Below the pieces are notes generated by a model. The model was not told the DNA's origin. It saw only the letters and a program-made list of their open reading frames with translations, and searched no databases. A stretch of 64,000 bases of DNA from Xanthomonas campestris pv. phormiicola. Lineage in GTDB: Bacteria; Pseudomonadota; Gammaproteobacteria; Xanthomonadales; Xanthomonadaceae. The stretch spans positions 628,501 to 692,500 of the forward strand of contig CP102593.1 in assembly GCA_025666215.1 (NCBI GenBank). Reading direction: 5' to 3'. This document shows positions 1 to 7,571 of the stretch, piece after piece. The translations under genes were made by a program, and so were the position numbers. Each line of letters begins with the position of its first letter. The stretch's first letter is position 1.

Positions 1-99
1 GAGCTTGTTCTTGCCGCTGGTCAATTCTTGCTTCAAGGCTATTTCCAGCTTCTCCAGTGGGCTGTTCGCGCCTGCCAAGGCTTCGTTGATGGTGTTCAT
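1..99 (-). CDS. Partial unknown protein (N-terminal 33 residues), runs off the left edge
   Basis: An ATG at 99-97 opens a reading frame that stays open to the window edge, beginning MNTINEALAGANSPLEKLE. A GGAGGG ribosome binding site lies just upstream, inside the end of the AlpA-type gene, whose stop codon is only two bases away (TGACCATG). That spacing implies translational coupling and a shared operon. The visible residues are helical and hydrophilic. Too little is present to name a family; on related mobile elements a replication or plasmid-maintenance gene often follows alpA, but this is only context. Confidence 0.6.
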   Translation of the reverse strand, partial: MNTINEALAGANSPLEKLEIALKQELTSGKNKL

Positions 100-101
100 G
101 G

Positions 102-410
102 TCAGTTGCCCTCCTGCCGGATGCGGAGCTTGCTGGCGCGACCTTCGACCCAGGCGATTGCCTCGTGCGTCCAATAGAGCCTGGGCGAACGGTCGCTGTC
201 GTAGAGCGGAATGCCTTTCGGGAAGGTCGGATCGGTTTTTTTGAGTTCGTAGGCCTTGCTTTTGCTCACGCCAGTGATCTTGAGCAGGCCCTTGAAACTC
301 AAAGTCGGACTGTCCGGCAACCAAGCTGTCATGACATTCCAGTGCCCCGCATTGGGTGCGGAATTGCCATCGTCATCTGCGTTAGGCGATCGTTTCGTTT
401 GGATACTCAT
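102..410 (-). CDS. AlpA-family / excisionase-like DNA-binding regulator
   Basis: This 102-residue protein has a winged-helix MerR/AlpA-type fold signature. The segment around residues 37-60 (SFKGLLKITGVSKSKAYE) is a helix-turn-helix, followed by a wing containing FPKGIPLYDSDRSPRLYW and a C-terminal helix IAWVEGR. The AlpA family is known for activating integrase or excision genes of phages and genomic islands. The start at 410 is supported by AAGGA upstream. It is co-oriented and nearly contiguous with the partial gene at 1-99, which fits a small regulatory operon at one end of an ICE. The exact target is not deducible. Confidence 0.75.
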   Translation of the reverse strand: MSIQTKRSPNADDDGNSAPNAGHWNVMTAWLPDSPTLSFKGLLKITGVSKSKAYELKKTDPTFPKGIPLYDSDRSPRLYWTHEAIAWVEGRASKLRIRQEGN

Positions 411-1426
411 CGGGGGTATTCCTTTTTTATGTCATTGTCGGGAGGAATCCGGCCGGAGTTCCTGGCTGGAATTGATCCAGCTAGGAGTATTTGGCTCCAT
501 AGCGGAATAAAAGCCGAGGAAGAAAAAATCAACGTTTTTGCAGATGCTTTTTCCACGTTTTCCAGTAGTTGCTAACCAGTTGTTTATCAAAAAAATCAAT
601 CACTTATGCTGGCGGAGAACCTTGGCTCTCCGTCCTGGCCTAGTTCATTGCAATACCTGCTAGCTGTTTGGAGCGGGACGAATCGTGGTCGACACGGACC
701 GCACCCAGCCCATTTCGATCCGCGATGCAGGTCGTTACGCTTCGGCCGTTTCGGTCACAGCCGTGCCGCTTCGCTGCATTCTTGTTCCGAAAGTTGTTAA
801 TGCCGGTCGGTTGGGATCATCTGCATCCTCACCAGGTAGAACTCCCCGGCGGCCACGGCCACGGGCACGTCCACCTCATCACCTCAGTCAAGGTCTGCCC
901 TAGCATTAGGCACATACGCTCCACAAGGCCTACGTAGCAGATCGCCGAGCGGCAGTTCACGGACTTGCCTTCGGATTCACTTTCAGCGGCAGGCTCCGGT
1001 CACCGGGTCTGGCCAGATGCCGAGGTTGGCTGGGTCGGACAGCTCCATCCATGTGGGCCCGCGTGACCAGCGGGGCCATGGCCAGGTTCTGGGCAGCCCG
1101 AAACAAGTAGGCCCGGCAGTAGCTGACTACCTTTCATCTCCAGCCACCAGAAGCCTGGCTTGGCGTCCTGAGCGAGCTCCTTCGCGTCCTCTTAGGAACC
1201 CAGACGCAGCTGGAGCATGAGCACCTATGCCTGGTTGAAGGCCCGCATCAACGCTTCGACCGGGACTGGCGGGTACCCTCCCCACCGGACTGGGCTTCGC
1301 TTCGAGGACCAACGGTTAGGCCCGACATCCAGCCGGCATGGGAGAGGCGGAGGAGCCAGGATTTTCTTATTTATATTTCCATGCGCCTACCTCGTCGTCG
1401 CCTCTCTGCATAGCACCTGTTTGTTC
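411..1426. other. Long stretch without a convincing gene
   Basis: About 1 kb lies between the AlpA-type gene and the terminator of the lipoprotein operon. The first 200 bases are AT-richer (several A and T runs at 500-600) and probably hold the promoter of the AlpA-type gene. The rest is GC-rich and contains only short overlapping reading frames with no ribosome binding sites and no recognisable motifs. It may be decayed coding sequence, but no family could be recognised on either strand. Confidence 0.4.
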
Positions 1427-1482
1427 AAAAAAAGAAGGATGTCGCCGGAGGAGGAGAGTCTTAGGCTCTCCTCCTCCGGCGA
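1427..1482 (-). terminator. Strong intrinsic terminator of the lipoprotein/J-domain operon
   Basis: A perfect 17-bp inverted repeat (1442-1458 with 1466-1482, 7-base loop) is followed, on the minus strand, by a run of seven T (1433-1427). It lies 10 bases after the stop codon of the lipoprotein gene at 1493. The stem length, loop and T-tract are those of a Rho-independent terminator. Confidence 0.85.
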
Positions 1483-1492
1483 TAGTTCGGGA

Positions 1493-2131
1493 CTAGGGTC
1501 GCGGCTGCGCCTGTAGCCATTTCCCGTTGTGGACCACGTATGCAGCTTCCTCCTCGGTCGAAGGGCAGCAATCGGGATCATTCGGCCCTTGGACCAACCG
1601 CTTCAGACGAGCCATACCATCCCGTACTTCCATTCCCAGGACTGCGTTTCCGAAACCGCCAACCGGTTGGTTGTCGATGAGCTTCAGTTGCGCGGCTTCC
1701 CGCGAGAGGACAGCCAAGTAGGTTGTACTGCCGTTACCACCGCCAGCTCCCTCCAAGGTGTACAACACCACAACTTCAGGCTTACCGTCGCCTGTGAGAT
1801 CAGCGACAGCCGACTTGCGGGCGTCTTTGTACTCGCTTGCGCCATCATCCTTTACCGCCTGCTCGGTGATCATTGCGGCGATGACCTCCTCGTCGGATAG
1901 CGCAGGCGCCACGGGAGCCGCAGGTGCAGCTTCCGTTGCCGTAGTACCAGCAGCAACCTGTTCCTGTTTCGCGCACTGGACCATCTCGGCTTCTTCGCGG
2001 GATAGGCCGGCCGGCACCTCACAGCCAGCCAAATTAACCTCGCCAACCTTGGTTGGCGTCTCTTCCTTGTTGCACCCCGCGAGGGCCAGTGCGGCGAGCA
2101 GAATCGTTGTTGCGATATGGCTGTGCTTCAT
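1493..2131 (-). CDS. Putative lipoprotein, calcium/repeat-like C-terminal domain
   Basis: This 212-residue protein starts MKHSHIATTILLAALALAGC, a signal peptide with a lipobox ending at Cys20, so it should be a lipid-anchored envelope protein. The upstream in-frame extension is rejected because AAGGAA precedes this ATG and the signal peptide begins here. A low-complexity Ala/Thr/Pro linker (about residues 60-85) leads to a C-terminal domain with the segment VADLTGDGKPEVVVLYTLEG. That Asp/Gly-rich loop resembles FG-GAP/VCBS-like calcium-binding repeats. It is the last gene of a minus-strand operon, one base after the preceding lipoprotein gene (TGACATG), and is followed by a strong terminator. 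Function unknown. Confidence 0.7.
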   Translation of the reverse strand: MKHSHIATTILLAALALAGCNKEETPTKVGEVNLAGCEVPAGLSREEAEMVQCAKQEQVAAGTTATEAAPAAPVAPALSDEEVIAAMITEQAVKDDGASEYKDARKSAVADLTGDGKPEVVVLYTLEGAGGGNGSTTYLAVLSREAAQLKLIDNQPVGGFGNAVLGMEVRDGMARLKRLVQGPNDPDCCPSTEEEAAYVVHNGKWLQAQPRP

Positions 2132-2132
2132 G

Positions 2133-2414
2133 TCAATTCCTTGATTGTTCCCTGCATTGTTGTGCCGCTTCGGCGAGCTGATCGAGGAAGCCTGGTGGTG
2201 GGTAACCACGCTCCTCGATCGCGACCAATCCCTTCTCCCCATACCTTTCCTGCAACTCATCGATGGCACACGTGCACGTGGACAAAGGAGCGCCACTGCC
2301 TACACAGCTGTCGATGAACTGATCGCGCACCTTGTCCAGCTTGCTGCTGCAGCCCGCTACGAGAAGCAGGAGCACAACCCATAATGCGGTGATATTCATG
2401 GCTCTCCGGCTCAT
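2133..2414 (-). CDS. Small putative lipoprotein
   Basis: This 93-residue protein begins MSRRAMNITALWVVLLLLVA and reaches a lipobox (VAGC) that predicts lipid attachment. The start at 2414 is chosen because AAGGGGA lies seven bases upstream; an internal ATG at 2399 is the alternative. The mature part contains three cysteines (SCVGSGAPLSTCTC) and later QQCREQ, suggesting disulfide bonds in the periplasm. Its start overlaps the stop of the upstream membrane-protein gene by one base and its stop is one base before the next start, so these genes are co-translated. No family recognised. Confidence 0.65.
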   Translation of the reverse strand: MSRRAMNITALWVVLLLLVAGCSSKLDKVRDQFIDSCVGSGAPLSTCTCAIDELQERYGEKGLVAIEERGYPPPGFLDQLAEAAQQCREQSRN

Positions 2415-2632
2415 CAGCGTCCCCTTGACCTGAGCGAGAGGACGGATAGGATCACCAGCAGCCAGATGACGCCGCTCAGGAGCTTCCCGAAGGACGGGAA
2501 CACGACAGCAGGCCATACCAGCGCCTGCCCCAAGTTGTAGAAGAACCCCTTGTAGGCGTACTGCCCCCAGATATCGAAGCAAATTGCGGCTATCAGCACC
2601 GTTGCCCCATAGATTCCAACCAGATACTTCAT
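2414..2632 (-). CDS. Small two-helix membrane protein
   Basis: This 72-residue protein (MKYLVGIYGATVLIAAICFD...) has two predicted transmembrane helices, about residues 3-19 and 48-66, separated by an aromatic stretch (WGQYAYKGFFYNLG), and an Arg-rich C-terminal end that probably faces the cytoplasm. AAAAGGAG sits at ideal spacing before the ATG at 2632, so the longer in-frame extension is not used. It precedes two small lipoproteins and follows the J-domain gene, suggesting an envelope-associated unit carried by the mobile element. No family recognised. Confidence 0.6.
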   Translation of the reverse strand: MKYLVGIYGATVLIAAICFDIWGQYAYKGFFYNLGQALVWPAVVFPSFGKLLSGVIWLLVILSVLSLRSRGR

Positions 2633-2658
2633 CGCCGCTCCTTTTGATGGCTTTTTGG

Positions 2659-3333
2659 TCAAGCAGATTCCTGCAGGTATCGGGTGACGGCCTCGAACAA
2701 CGTTCTCAGATCGTCCCGGTTCGGTATGTTCAATTCGGCGTACCGTTCGCCGTTGATGTAGACGTACTTGCCTTCGGCCGAGATCTCCTCCAGGCATCCC
2801 AACAGCCGGGTATCAACCGACTGGAACGCGCCCTTGAACCGGATCTCTGATTCCGTGATCAGGATTCCTTCCCTTGCGCCGCCAAACAGCGTGTCGTCGA
2901 TCAGGGCCACGACGTCTTTGGGACGAATCCCTTCGCCATAGCTGTCGATCGCACCACCAAGCTTCTTTCTTGGAATGTGCGGGGACACGAACACTCTTTC
3001 GAAGGGTTCATCGTCGAACACCATGTGTCCCAGAGCCTCCCTTAGGCTTGGGGCAGGCGCCACGTTCGGGTGCCGCGGATGTGCTGCGGATTCGAAGGCC
3101 TGGGACTGGCGGACATGGTCGAACAGAGCGCGCTCCGCCGGGTCCTTGAGTACCGCGTAAGCCCCGTTGACCTCCTGCATCCTGCTGGTGGCCCAGGCCT
3201 GGGTTTCCCCATCTGCATTGGCGTAGCGATCCGGGTGGTACTGGCTTCGCCGACCCCGGTATGCCAGCTCGATCTCTTCCGGCCCGGCATTGGGACGGAT
3301 CCCGAGTAATTCGTAGTAGTCCTTGCCTGACAC
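2659..3333 (-). CDS. J-domain (DnaJ-like) protein with C-terminal PH-like domain
   Basis: This protein of 224 residues starts at a GTG (3333) preceded by AGGAG. Residues 5-70 form a J domain: DYYELLGIRPNAGPEEIELA, then YHPDRY carrying the HPD tripeptide needed to stimulate a DnaK ATPase, and YAVLKDPAERALFD. There is no Gly/Phe or zinc-finger region, so it is a class C J protein. The C-terminal 90 residues (LIDDTLFGGAREGILITES onward) look like a bacterial PH/GRAM-type domain; that part is inferred from pattern only. It may recruit Hsp70 to a partner encoded by the element. It is divergent from the XRE regulator and shares its operator region. Confidence 0.75.
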   Translation of the reverse strand: MSGKDYYELLGIRPNAGPEEIELAYRGRRSQYHPDRYANADGETQAWATSRMQEVNGAYAVLKDPAERALFDHVRQSQAFESAAHPRHPNVAPAPSLREALGHMVFDDEPFERVFVSPHIPRKKLGGAIDSYGEGIRPKDVVALIDDTLFGGAREGILITESEIRFKGAFQSVDTRLLGCLEEISAEGKYVYINGERYAELNIPNRDDLRTLFEAVTRYLQESA

Positions 3334-3402
3334 TGTTTTCTCCTGTCTATCCCTCAAATTGCGATCCGCCAGCAGCGGACACCGCATTGACACGTTCACC
3401 AT

Positions 3403-3426
3403 CTATCTGTCAGATAGAGTCTGACA
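3403..3426. promoter_or_regulatory. Overlapping palindromes, probable XRE-regulator operator
   Basis: Two interlocking inverted repeats lie between the divergent J-domain and XRE genes. CTATCTGTCAGATAG (3403-3417) is a 7-1-7 palindrome, and TGTCAGA (3408-3414) pairs perfectly with TCTGACA (3420-3426) across five bases. They share the half-site TCAGA. This is the expected location for an autoregulatory operator of the downstream XRE protein. Confidence 0.6.
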
Positions 3427-3480
3427 TACCAGAAGAGGCTTCGTCATGATTCGGTCACCCTTCCGCACTCTCCTTTCTCG

Positions 3481-3906
3481 GTGTCCGACCCGCTTCGCGC
3501 CCTCTTCGCTGCCCGTCTTGTCCAGGCACGGCAACTGCGTGCCCTGAGCCAACGCGCATTGGGAGATCGCATGGGTTTGGGCAAGGAGAGAGGCTCCTCG
3601 CGGATCAACCGCTATGAACACCAAGTCACGGCAGTCGGCTTCGATAGCCTCAGTACGCTGGCCAAGGTGCTTGAGGTACCGCCGGCCTACTTGCTGGCGG
3701 ATAGTGCGGAGATGGCGGATGCGATCCTGGCGCTGGCCCAGATCGACCGGACACATCAAGTGGAGGTAACCGAGCTGCTGCAGCTGCTGGGCACCCAGCC
3801 GGACTTGGTCGAAAAACTTCTGAAGCTCATACAGAGTGAAGAATCCAGGAAGGCAGAGCCCGCTCGACAGCCGGCCAGCAACACCGGGCGTAAACCTCCT
3901 CGTTGA
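3481..3906 (+). CDS. XRE-family helix-turn-helix transcriptional regulator
   Basis: The 141-residue protein starts with GTG (VSDPLRALFAARLVQARQLR...). Residues 8-70 are a cro/CI-type HTH: LSQRALGDRMGLGKERGSSRINRYE followed by SLSTLAKVLEVPPAYLLAD, the usual fourth and fifth helices. The remainder is a helical, Leu-rich tail (EVTELLQLLGTQPDLVEKLLKLI), likely for dimerisation, ending in a basic disordered stretch. It sits divergently from the J-domain operon with a double palindrome between them, so repression of that operon and of itself is the likely role. No clear ribosome binding site precedes the GTG. Confidence 0.8.
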   Translation: MSDPLRALFAARLVQARQLRALSQRALGDRMGLGKERGSSRINRYEHQVTAVGFDSLSTLAKVLEVPPAYLLADSAEMADAILALAQIDRTHQVEVTELLQLLGTQPDLVEKLLKLIQSEESRKAEPARQPASNTGRKPPR

Positions 3907-4010
3907 GCCAGCTGGTCACGTACCGGTCTGGGTCAGAATTCCTCAGCGGCGACATGGAACGCTCCGCTACTGGATCCTCGGCTGACATCGTCCGAAAGTT
4001 CCAATAAAGC

Positions 4011-4029
4011 GCCCGGCCAAGGGCCGGGC
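4011..4029 (-). terminator. GC-rich hairpin between convergent genes
   Basis: GCCCGGCC and GGCCGGGC form a perfect 8-bp stem with a 3-base loop, between the ends of the XRE gene (plus) and the RadC-like gene (minus). On the minus strand it is followed by GCTTTATT, a weak T-tract, so termination of the RadC-like transcript is plausible and bidirectional use possible. Confidence 0.5.
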
Positions 4030-4061
4030 AACCTTATGGCCATCTTCTAGCGTCCCAGGAC

Positions 4062-4562
4062 TCAGAGCAGTCCGTGTGTCGCCATCGAGACAGCCTCCCC
4101 AGCTGTGACCACGAAATGGTCCAGCACCCTCACCTCCACCAGCGCCAGTGCGCTCTTCAAGCGTGTTGTAACCGCTAGATCCATCCGCGATGGCTCCGGA
4201 TGGCCGCTGGGATGGTTATGAGCCACCATGACGGCTGCCGCGTTCAAGGCCAGCGCGCGCTGGACCACGATGCGTGGATACACCTCCGCCCCGTCCACCG
4301 AGCCGGAGAACAGCCGCTCAACTGCGATGAGCCGGTGCCGGGTGTCAAGGAAGGCCACCTCGAAATGCTCCCGAGCCTCGTCGCCCAGCCGCAAACGGAA
4401 GAATCGCCCGCACGTGCCAGGATCGCTCATCAGCACACCGGACTTGCTGGCCCGGCTCTCAAGGATGCGCAGCGCGCGAGCGATCACCTTGTCCTGGCGA
4501 ACACGGTCTGGTTCATCGCCTGACGTGCCGGCCGATGGCGCTTGATCCATTGGTGTCGTCAT
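4062..4562 (-). CDS. RadC-like JAB/MPN-domain protein (mobile-element type)
   Basis: This 166-residue protein is the short form of RadC: only the C-terminal JAB/MPN metalloprotease-like domain, without the N-terminal HhH region seen in the chromosomal copy at 50979. Metal-site residues are visible: EVAFLDTRHRLI, then NAAAVMVAHNHPSGHPEPS with HxH and a distal Asp/Ser (JAMM motif), and RVLDHFVV near the end. Such proteins are common beside DUF932 genes on plasmids and ICEs; their role is not established despite the radC name. Its start overlaps the DUF932 stop (TGATG), so the two are co-translated. ATG at 4550 (MDQAPS) is an alternative start. Confidence 0.85.
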   Translation of the reverse strand: MTTPMDQAPSAGTSGDEPDRVRQDKVIARALRILESRASKSGVLMSDPGTCGRFFRLRLGDEAREHFEVAFLDTRHRLIAVERLFSGSVDGAEVYPRIVVQRALALNAAAVMVAHNHPSGHPEPSRMDLAVTTRLKSALALVEVRVLDHFVVTAGEAVSMATHGLL

Positions 4563-5518
4563 CAGGCCGCCAGCGTCATCACTTCGTCCCAGGCCCGTTG
4601 CTTGATCGCCGCCCCTTGACCGAACCAGGCCGCGTCGCGGCGATGATCGTCGCTGCGCGCCCGGCGATGGTGATCGATGAACTCGGTTACGCTGTTGAGC
4701 AAGCCCCAGGCCGTACCGCGGCTTGAGGCCATCAGTGCACCGCGCCCACCACCCTCGTACAGAGAGCGCACGTTGGCCAACGCTTGCTCGTTCACTACCG
4801 CGGCCTTGCCGTCAGGCGCGGCGTAGGTCAGCACCCGGCGCAGCAGCACTTCCACCGAGTCCGGATCCACCGGTCTCTCCACCAATGCCTTCATCCGGGC
4901 CACGAACCCATCCCAGGACGAGACGGTGATGCCCAGCTGGCGCTTCACCACGTCCGGATCGAACTGGCTGCGGTGCGGCACCTTGATGGCTCCGGAGGCG
5001 TTGCCCAGTGCGATGGACAGGGTGTTGTTGCAGACCACCCGGACCGACGTGAACTGCGCCGTGGTCGCCAACGTGCCGTCGCAGGCGGTGGCCAGCAGCA
5101 GGTAGCCATTTACCTTGTCCTGTCCTTTCAGCGTCGCACTCTGTCCAGTCCGGGCCAGCGCCCAGAACTTGCGGCCCTCGCGCAGCACCCCTGCCGTTTC
5201 CAGTTCGAAGCCGTTGCTGGAGGTCAGGTCCCGATAAAACTCCAGGATCTGGCCCGGCTGCACGACCTGGAAGCGCTTGGACACCACAGACAGGGGCAAA
5301 CGCGTATCCGAGCGGTAAAGCACCTTCTGCTCCGGGAAGGCATGGATCACGCCAAGGTTGTGGCTACCCGCAACGTAGCGCACCTCCGCCTCCTCTATCT
5401 TCCAGTCCATGCCCGCCTGCCGCTTCCATACGTCGATGGGCTGCCGCGGTGCCAGCCGGTTACCCAAGCCGTGCCAGGGTATCTCTCCGGCGTAGGCCAT
5501 CGTTTCGATCAAGTGCAT
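4562..5518 (-). CDS. DUF932 domain protein (phage/plasmid-like)
   Basis: This 318-residue protein starts MHLIETMAYAGEIPWHGLGN, the hallmark beginning of the DUF932 (TIGR03299) family found on phages, plasmids and ICEs. GAGGAG precedes the ATG at 5518; a longer in-frame extension lacks a binding site. Conserved features include WHGLG near residue 15, FWALARTG and GYLLLATACDGTLATTAQFTSVRVVCNNTL. The family's function is unknown, although element-encoded DNA metabolism is assumed. A long hairpin lies 30 bases before the start, and the RadC-like gene follows with an overlap. Confidence 0.85.
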   Translation of the reverse strand: MHLIETMAYAGEIPWHGLGNRLAPRQPIDVWKRQAGMDWKIEEAEVRYVAGSHNLGVIHAFPEQKVLYRSDTRLPLSVVSKRFQVVQPGQILEFYRDLTSSNGFELETAGVLREGRKFWALARTGQSATLKGQDKVNGYLLLATACDGTLATTAQFTSVRVVCNNTLSIALGNASGAIKVPHRSQFDPDVVKRQLGITVSSWDGFVARMKALVERPVDPDSVEVLLRRVLTYAAPDGKAAVVNEQALANVRSLYEGGGRGALMASSRGTAWGLLNSVTEFIDHHRRARSDDHRRDAAWFGQGAAIKQRAWDEVMTLAA

Positions 5519-5547
5519 TTCTGTCTCCTCGTTGTTGACGGCACAAA

Positions 5548-5581
5548 CGCACAAGGCCCGGACGATGCCGGGCCTTGTGCG
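5548..5581 (-). terminator. Perfect 14-bp hairpin upstream of the DUF932 gene
   Basis: CGCACAAGGCCCGG (5548-5561) pairs perfectly with 5568-5581 across a 6-base loop. It lies between the small-protein stop (5604) and the DUF932 start (5518). The minus strand continues with only TTTG, so it is a weak terminator at best; it could act as an attenuator or as a stabilising mRNA boundary within one transcript. Confidence 0.55.
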
Positions 5582-5603
5582 AGGTGCCAAGGTGGGTTGG
5601 GGA

Positions 5604-5732
5604 TCAGTCGAACGAATCGACGAGGTCACCACATCTGCTGCAGGCAGCGCTCGCCGTGCATTTCATGACACTAGCAAGAACAGCCGTAGCCACGACCATC
5701 ACGCAATAGATCAGCTCGACCTTGCTCCTCAT
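5604..5732 (-). CDS. Possible 42-residue membrane peptide with CxxC
   Basis: An ATG at 5732 preceded by AGGAG encodes MRSKVELIYCVMVVATAVLA and continues to a second part with CTASAACSRCGDLVDSFD. The first half is a single hydrophobic helix with a positive N-terminus. The tail has three cysteines including CSRC, which could bind metal or form a disulfide. An ATG two codons earlier (5738) is possible but too close to the binding site. It is 85 bases upstream of the DUF932 gene in the same orientation. No homolog recognised; the call rests on the binding site and hydrophobic pattern. Confidence 0.4.
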   Translation of the reverse strand: MRSKVELIYCVMVVATAVLASVMKCTASAACSRCGDLVDSFD

Positions 5733-5738
5733 GCTCAT

Positions 5739-6421
5739 TTGCTCCTGCAAGGACGCTACCGGCGCAGCGTCATACGCGAAGCCGGTACCAACCAGCTTCA
5801 AGGAGGTGATATGGGTTTGAAATTTCGTCGAATCGCGATTTACGCAGGATCACCAAGTAGATTCGAGAGCGGGCATGCGCACGGTCCTTGTTCAGCGAGA
5901 AATCGCCCACTGTTCCCTCTCGATGCTTAGCCCGACGAGCAAGCGGAACAGCAGGCCCCGCTCGGACCAACAGTGACTCACCGCACGCTTGGAGCGGTAC
6001 TGGGCTACCGCCGTTCATATCAGCCTCCTACATCGCTTAGGAATTGGCTTCCGGCTTGGCCGGCAAATCGTTGACCCACAGTCCGGTCACATGCACGGCA
6101 TAGGTGCTCCTCACCTGAGCCACGATCGTAGACGGCGCGCGATCCAGGTGAGCCAGTGCCAACCTGGCGCATCTGGTCAACGGGCCGCCACAACACTTCA
6201 TCGAGAAGTAGGGACTCACGATGTTGCACCAAGGCAAGTGGATCGTCAGAATTTCCCTACTGCACAGCGCGGCCTGGACTGGCATCCTAGGCGCGCCTAA
6301 CCTGCGCAGTCCATCCACGTGCCGCTCTATATCCCGCACGCCTAAAATTCTTATTTCCAGATAGATAGTGGAATTGTTTGGATGGCATGCGCTTGACAAG
6401 TGGACCTTGGAGGAAGATGTC
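5739..6421. other. Region without a convincing gene upstream of the toxin locus
   Basis: Nearly 700 bases separate the minus-strand ICE-type genes from the plus-strand toxin locus. A very strong Shine-Dalgarno match (AAGGAGGTGAT, 5800-5810) on the plus strand is followed at once by ATG 5811, but the frame encodes only 39 residues with no recognisable feature. The last 100 bases (around 6335-6370) are AT-rich and probably contain the promoter for the AHH-like gene; no clear -35/-10 pair was found. Confidence 0.35.
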
Positions 6422-6796
6422 GTGACCACAATGAAAGACGATGCTCTATTTGACCTGCAGCTGATCATTGATCCTGTAATTCGCGACCAGAGTGCGCTTC
6501 TGCGCCATCTTGAGGGTAGAGGGTTGTTTGAGATAGATGCTGCGATTAACAGGCTTTACCTGCCAATCGATCAAGAATTCGCCACAAAGCTGGGATGCTC
6601 GCGCTACAGCAGCGATCCGCTTCCGTCCTATAGGGAGGGCATGCTGCAGGAACTGCTGAAGATCGAATTTTCGCCAGACGGGCAGTCAACGATGCATGGT
6701 GATGCATCTGCTACCCCGCGTGTTGTTGAAGCGGTGTGGCAACTGCAGGCTACGATAAAAGTAGCGTTGACCAATGGAGACTTGATACTGGCGTGA
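6422..6796 (+). CDS. Stand-alone AHH-like domain lacking its catalytic histidines
   Basis: This 124-residue protein begins at a GTG with GGAGG eight bases upstream. It aligns over its full length with the first 130 residues of the large effector at 7572: both share NRLYLP followed by an acidic stretch, SY(R/T)EG, SPDG and a terminal (T/L)(I/L)KVAL-NGDL motif. In the effector the motif HHVIEQ marks an AHH nuclease (HNH/Endo VII superfamily). Here the same position reads IIDPVIRDQ, and the HRGRT segment is SRYSS, so both catalytic histidine sites are lost. It is therefore a diverged, probably inactive paralog: a decoy, an accessory immunity factor, or a decaying orphan module. The homology is seen directly; the role is inference. 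Confidence 0.65.
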   Translation: MTTMKDDALFDLQLIIDPVIRDQSALLRHLEGRGLFEIDAAINRLYLPIDQEFATKLGCSRYSSDPLPSYREGMLQELLKIEFSPDGQSTMHGDASATPRVVEAVWQLQATIKVALTNGDLILA

Positions 6797-6898
6797 TCAG
6801 TTCGGCAGGGCATTTGCTGTCGCCGATCAAAGCACCGACATGCTTACTTAAATTGCCGCACTCACATTTAATAAGAAAGTTATGAGGCAAAATCTTTT

Positions 6899-7543
6899 AT
6901 GAACGAAAAAGAAAAAATCGAGCCTCAAAACAAGCCGAAGAAAGGCGAGTTCTACATACTAGAGCCCGATATGCGCGGTGGGCGCGGCCCTGGTGTCGAG
7001 TTCGAAAATGAGGACGCCATCCCGCTTCCGCTCTACATGTGCGAGCCATCGGAAGCTGGTGGGCTTGCACAAACAAAGGAAACTCCGCGCCTCCGTTACG
7101 ACAGTCGCATCGGCGATATGCCAAATGACCTTGAGAGTGGGTTTAAGTGCTACTGGCTTGTGTCAGAGCCACTCAAGCGAGTATTTGAGTTGGTGGATCC
7201 GCATGGCTTTGCTTTTTTGCGGTGTTCGCTCCTCCTGGAAGATGGCATGGAGGCACCTCCGCACTATCTTTGTGAAGTAGTAAGGATACTGGATGTGATC
7301 GATGAGTCCGCGTCGACTGTCAACGTGTTCACTGGGTATCCAAACGGCAAGTACTACAGCATCACCGGCGGGGCGATCCTGGCATTCAATAAGGAAGCCA
7401 TTGGATCGGCACACGTTTTCCGAACGCCGTATACCGCGGATGCTTTCTGTGATCGCGCTATGCGTGATGCATTGCTTGAGCATGGCTTTGGCAAATCGCA
7501 GAGAACACTAGGTGTTCGACTTATCGATACCGTGGGTTGCTAG
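6899..7543 (+). CDS. DUF1629 / Imm11-type probable immunity protein
   Basis: This 214-residue soluble protein has no signal peptide. It starts MNEKEKIEPQNKPKKGEFYI. Its pattern (FYILEPD near residue 18, a central CYWLVSEPLKRVFELVD, a middle CEVVRILDVID, and HVFRTPYTADAFCDRAMRDA near the end) matches the DUF1629/Imm11 family. Members are commonly encoded beside polymorphic toxins and are assumed to be immunity proteins. It lies directly upstream of the AHH effector (28 bases) and downstream of the inactive AHH paralog, so neutralising the AHH nuclease in the producer cell is the likely role. The order immunity-before-toxin is less usual but not rare. Confidence 0.65.
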   Translation: MNEKEKIEPQNKPKKGEFYILEPDMRGGRGPGVEFENEDAIPLPLYMCEPSEAGGLAQTKETPRLRYDSRIGDMPNDLESGFKCYWLVSEPLKRVFELVDPHGFAFLRCSLLLEDGMEAPPHYLCEVVRILDVIDESASTVNVFTGYPNGKYYSITGGAILAFNKEAIGSAHVFRTPYTADAFCDRAMRDALLEHGFGKSQRTLGVRLIDTVGC

Positions 7544-7571
7544 ATCTTGGTGCTGGCTACTACTGGAGTAG

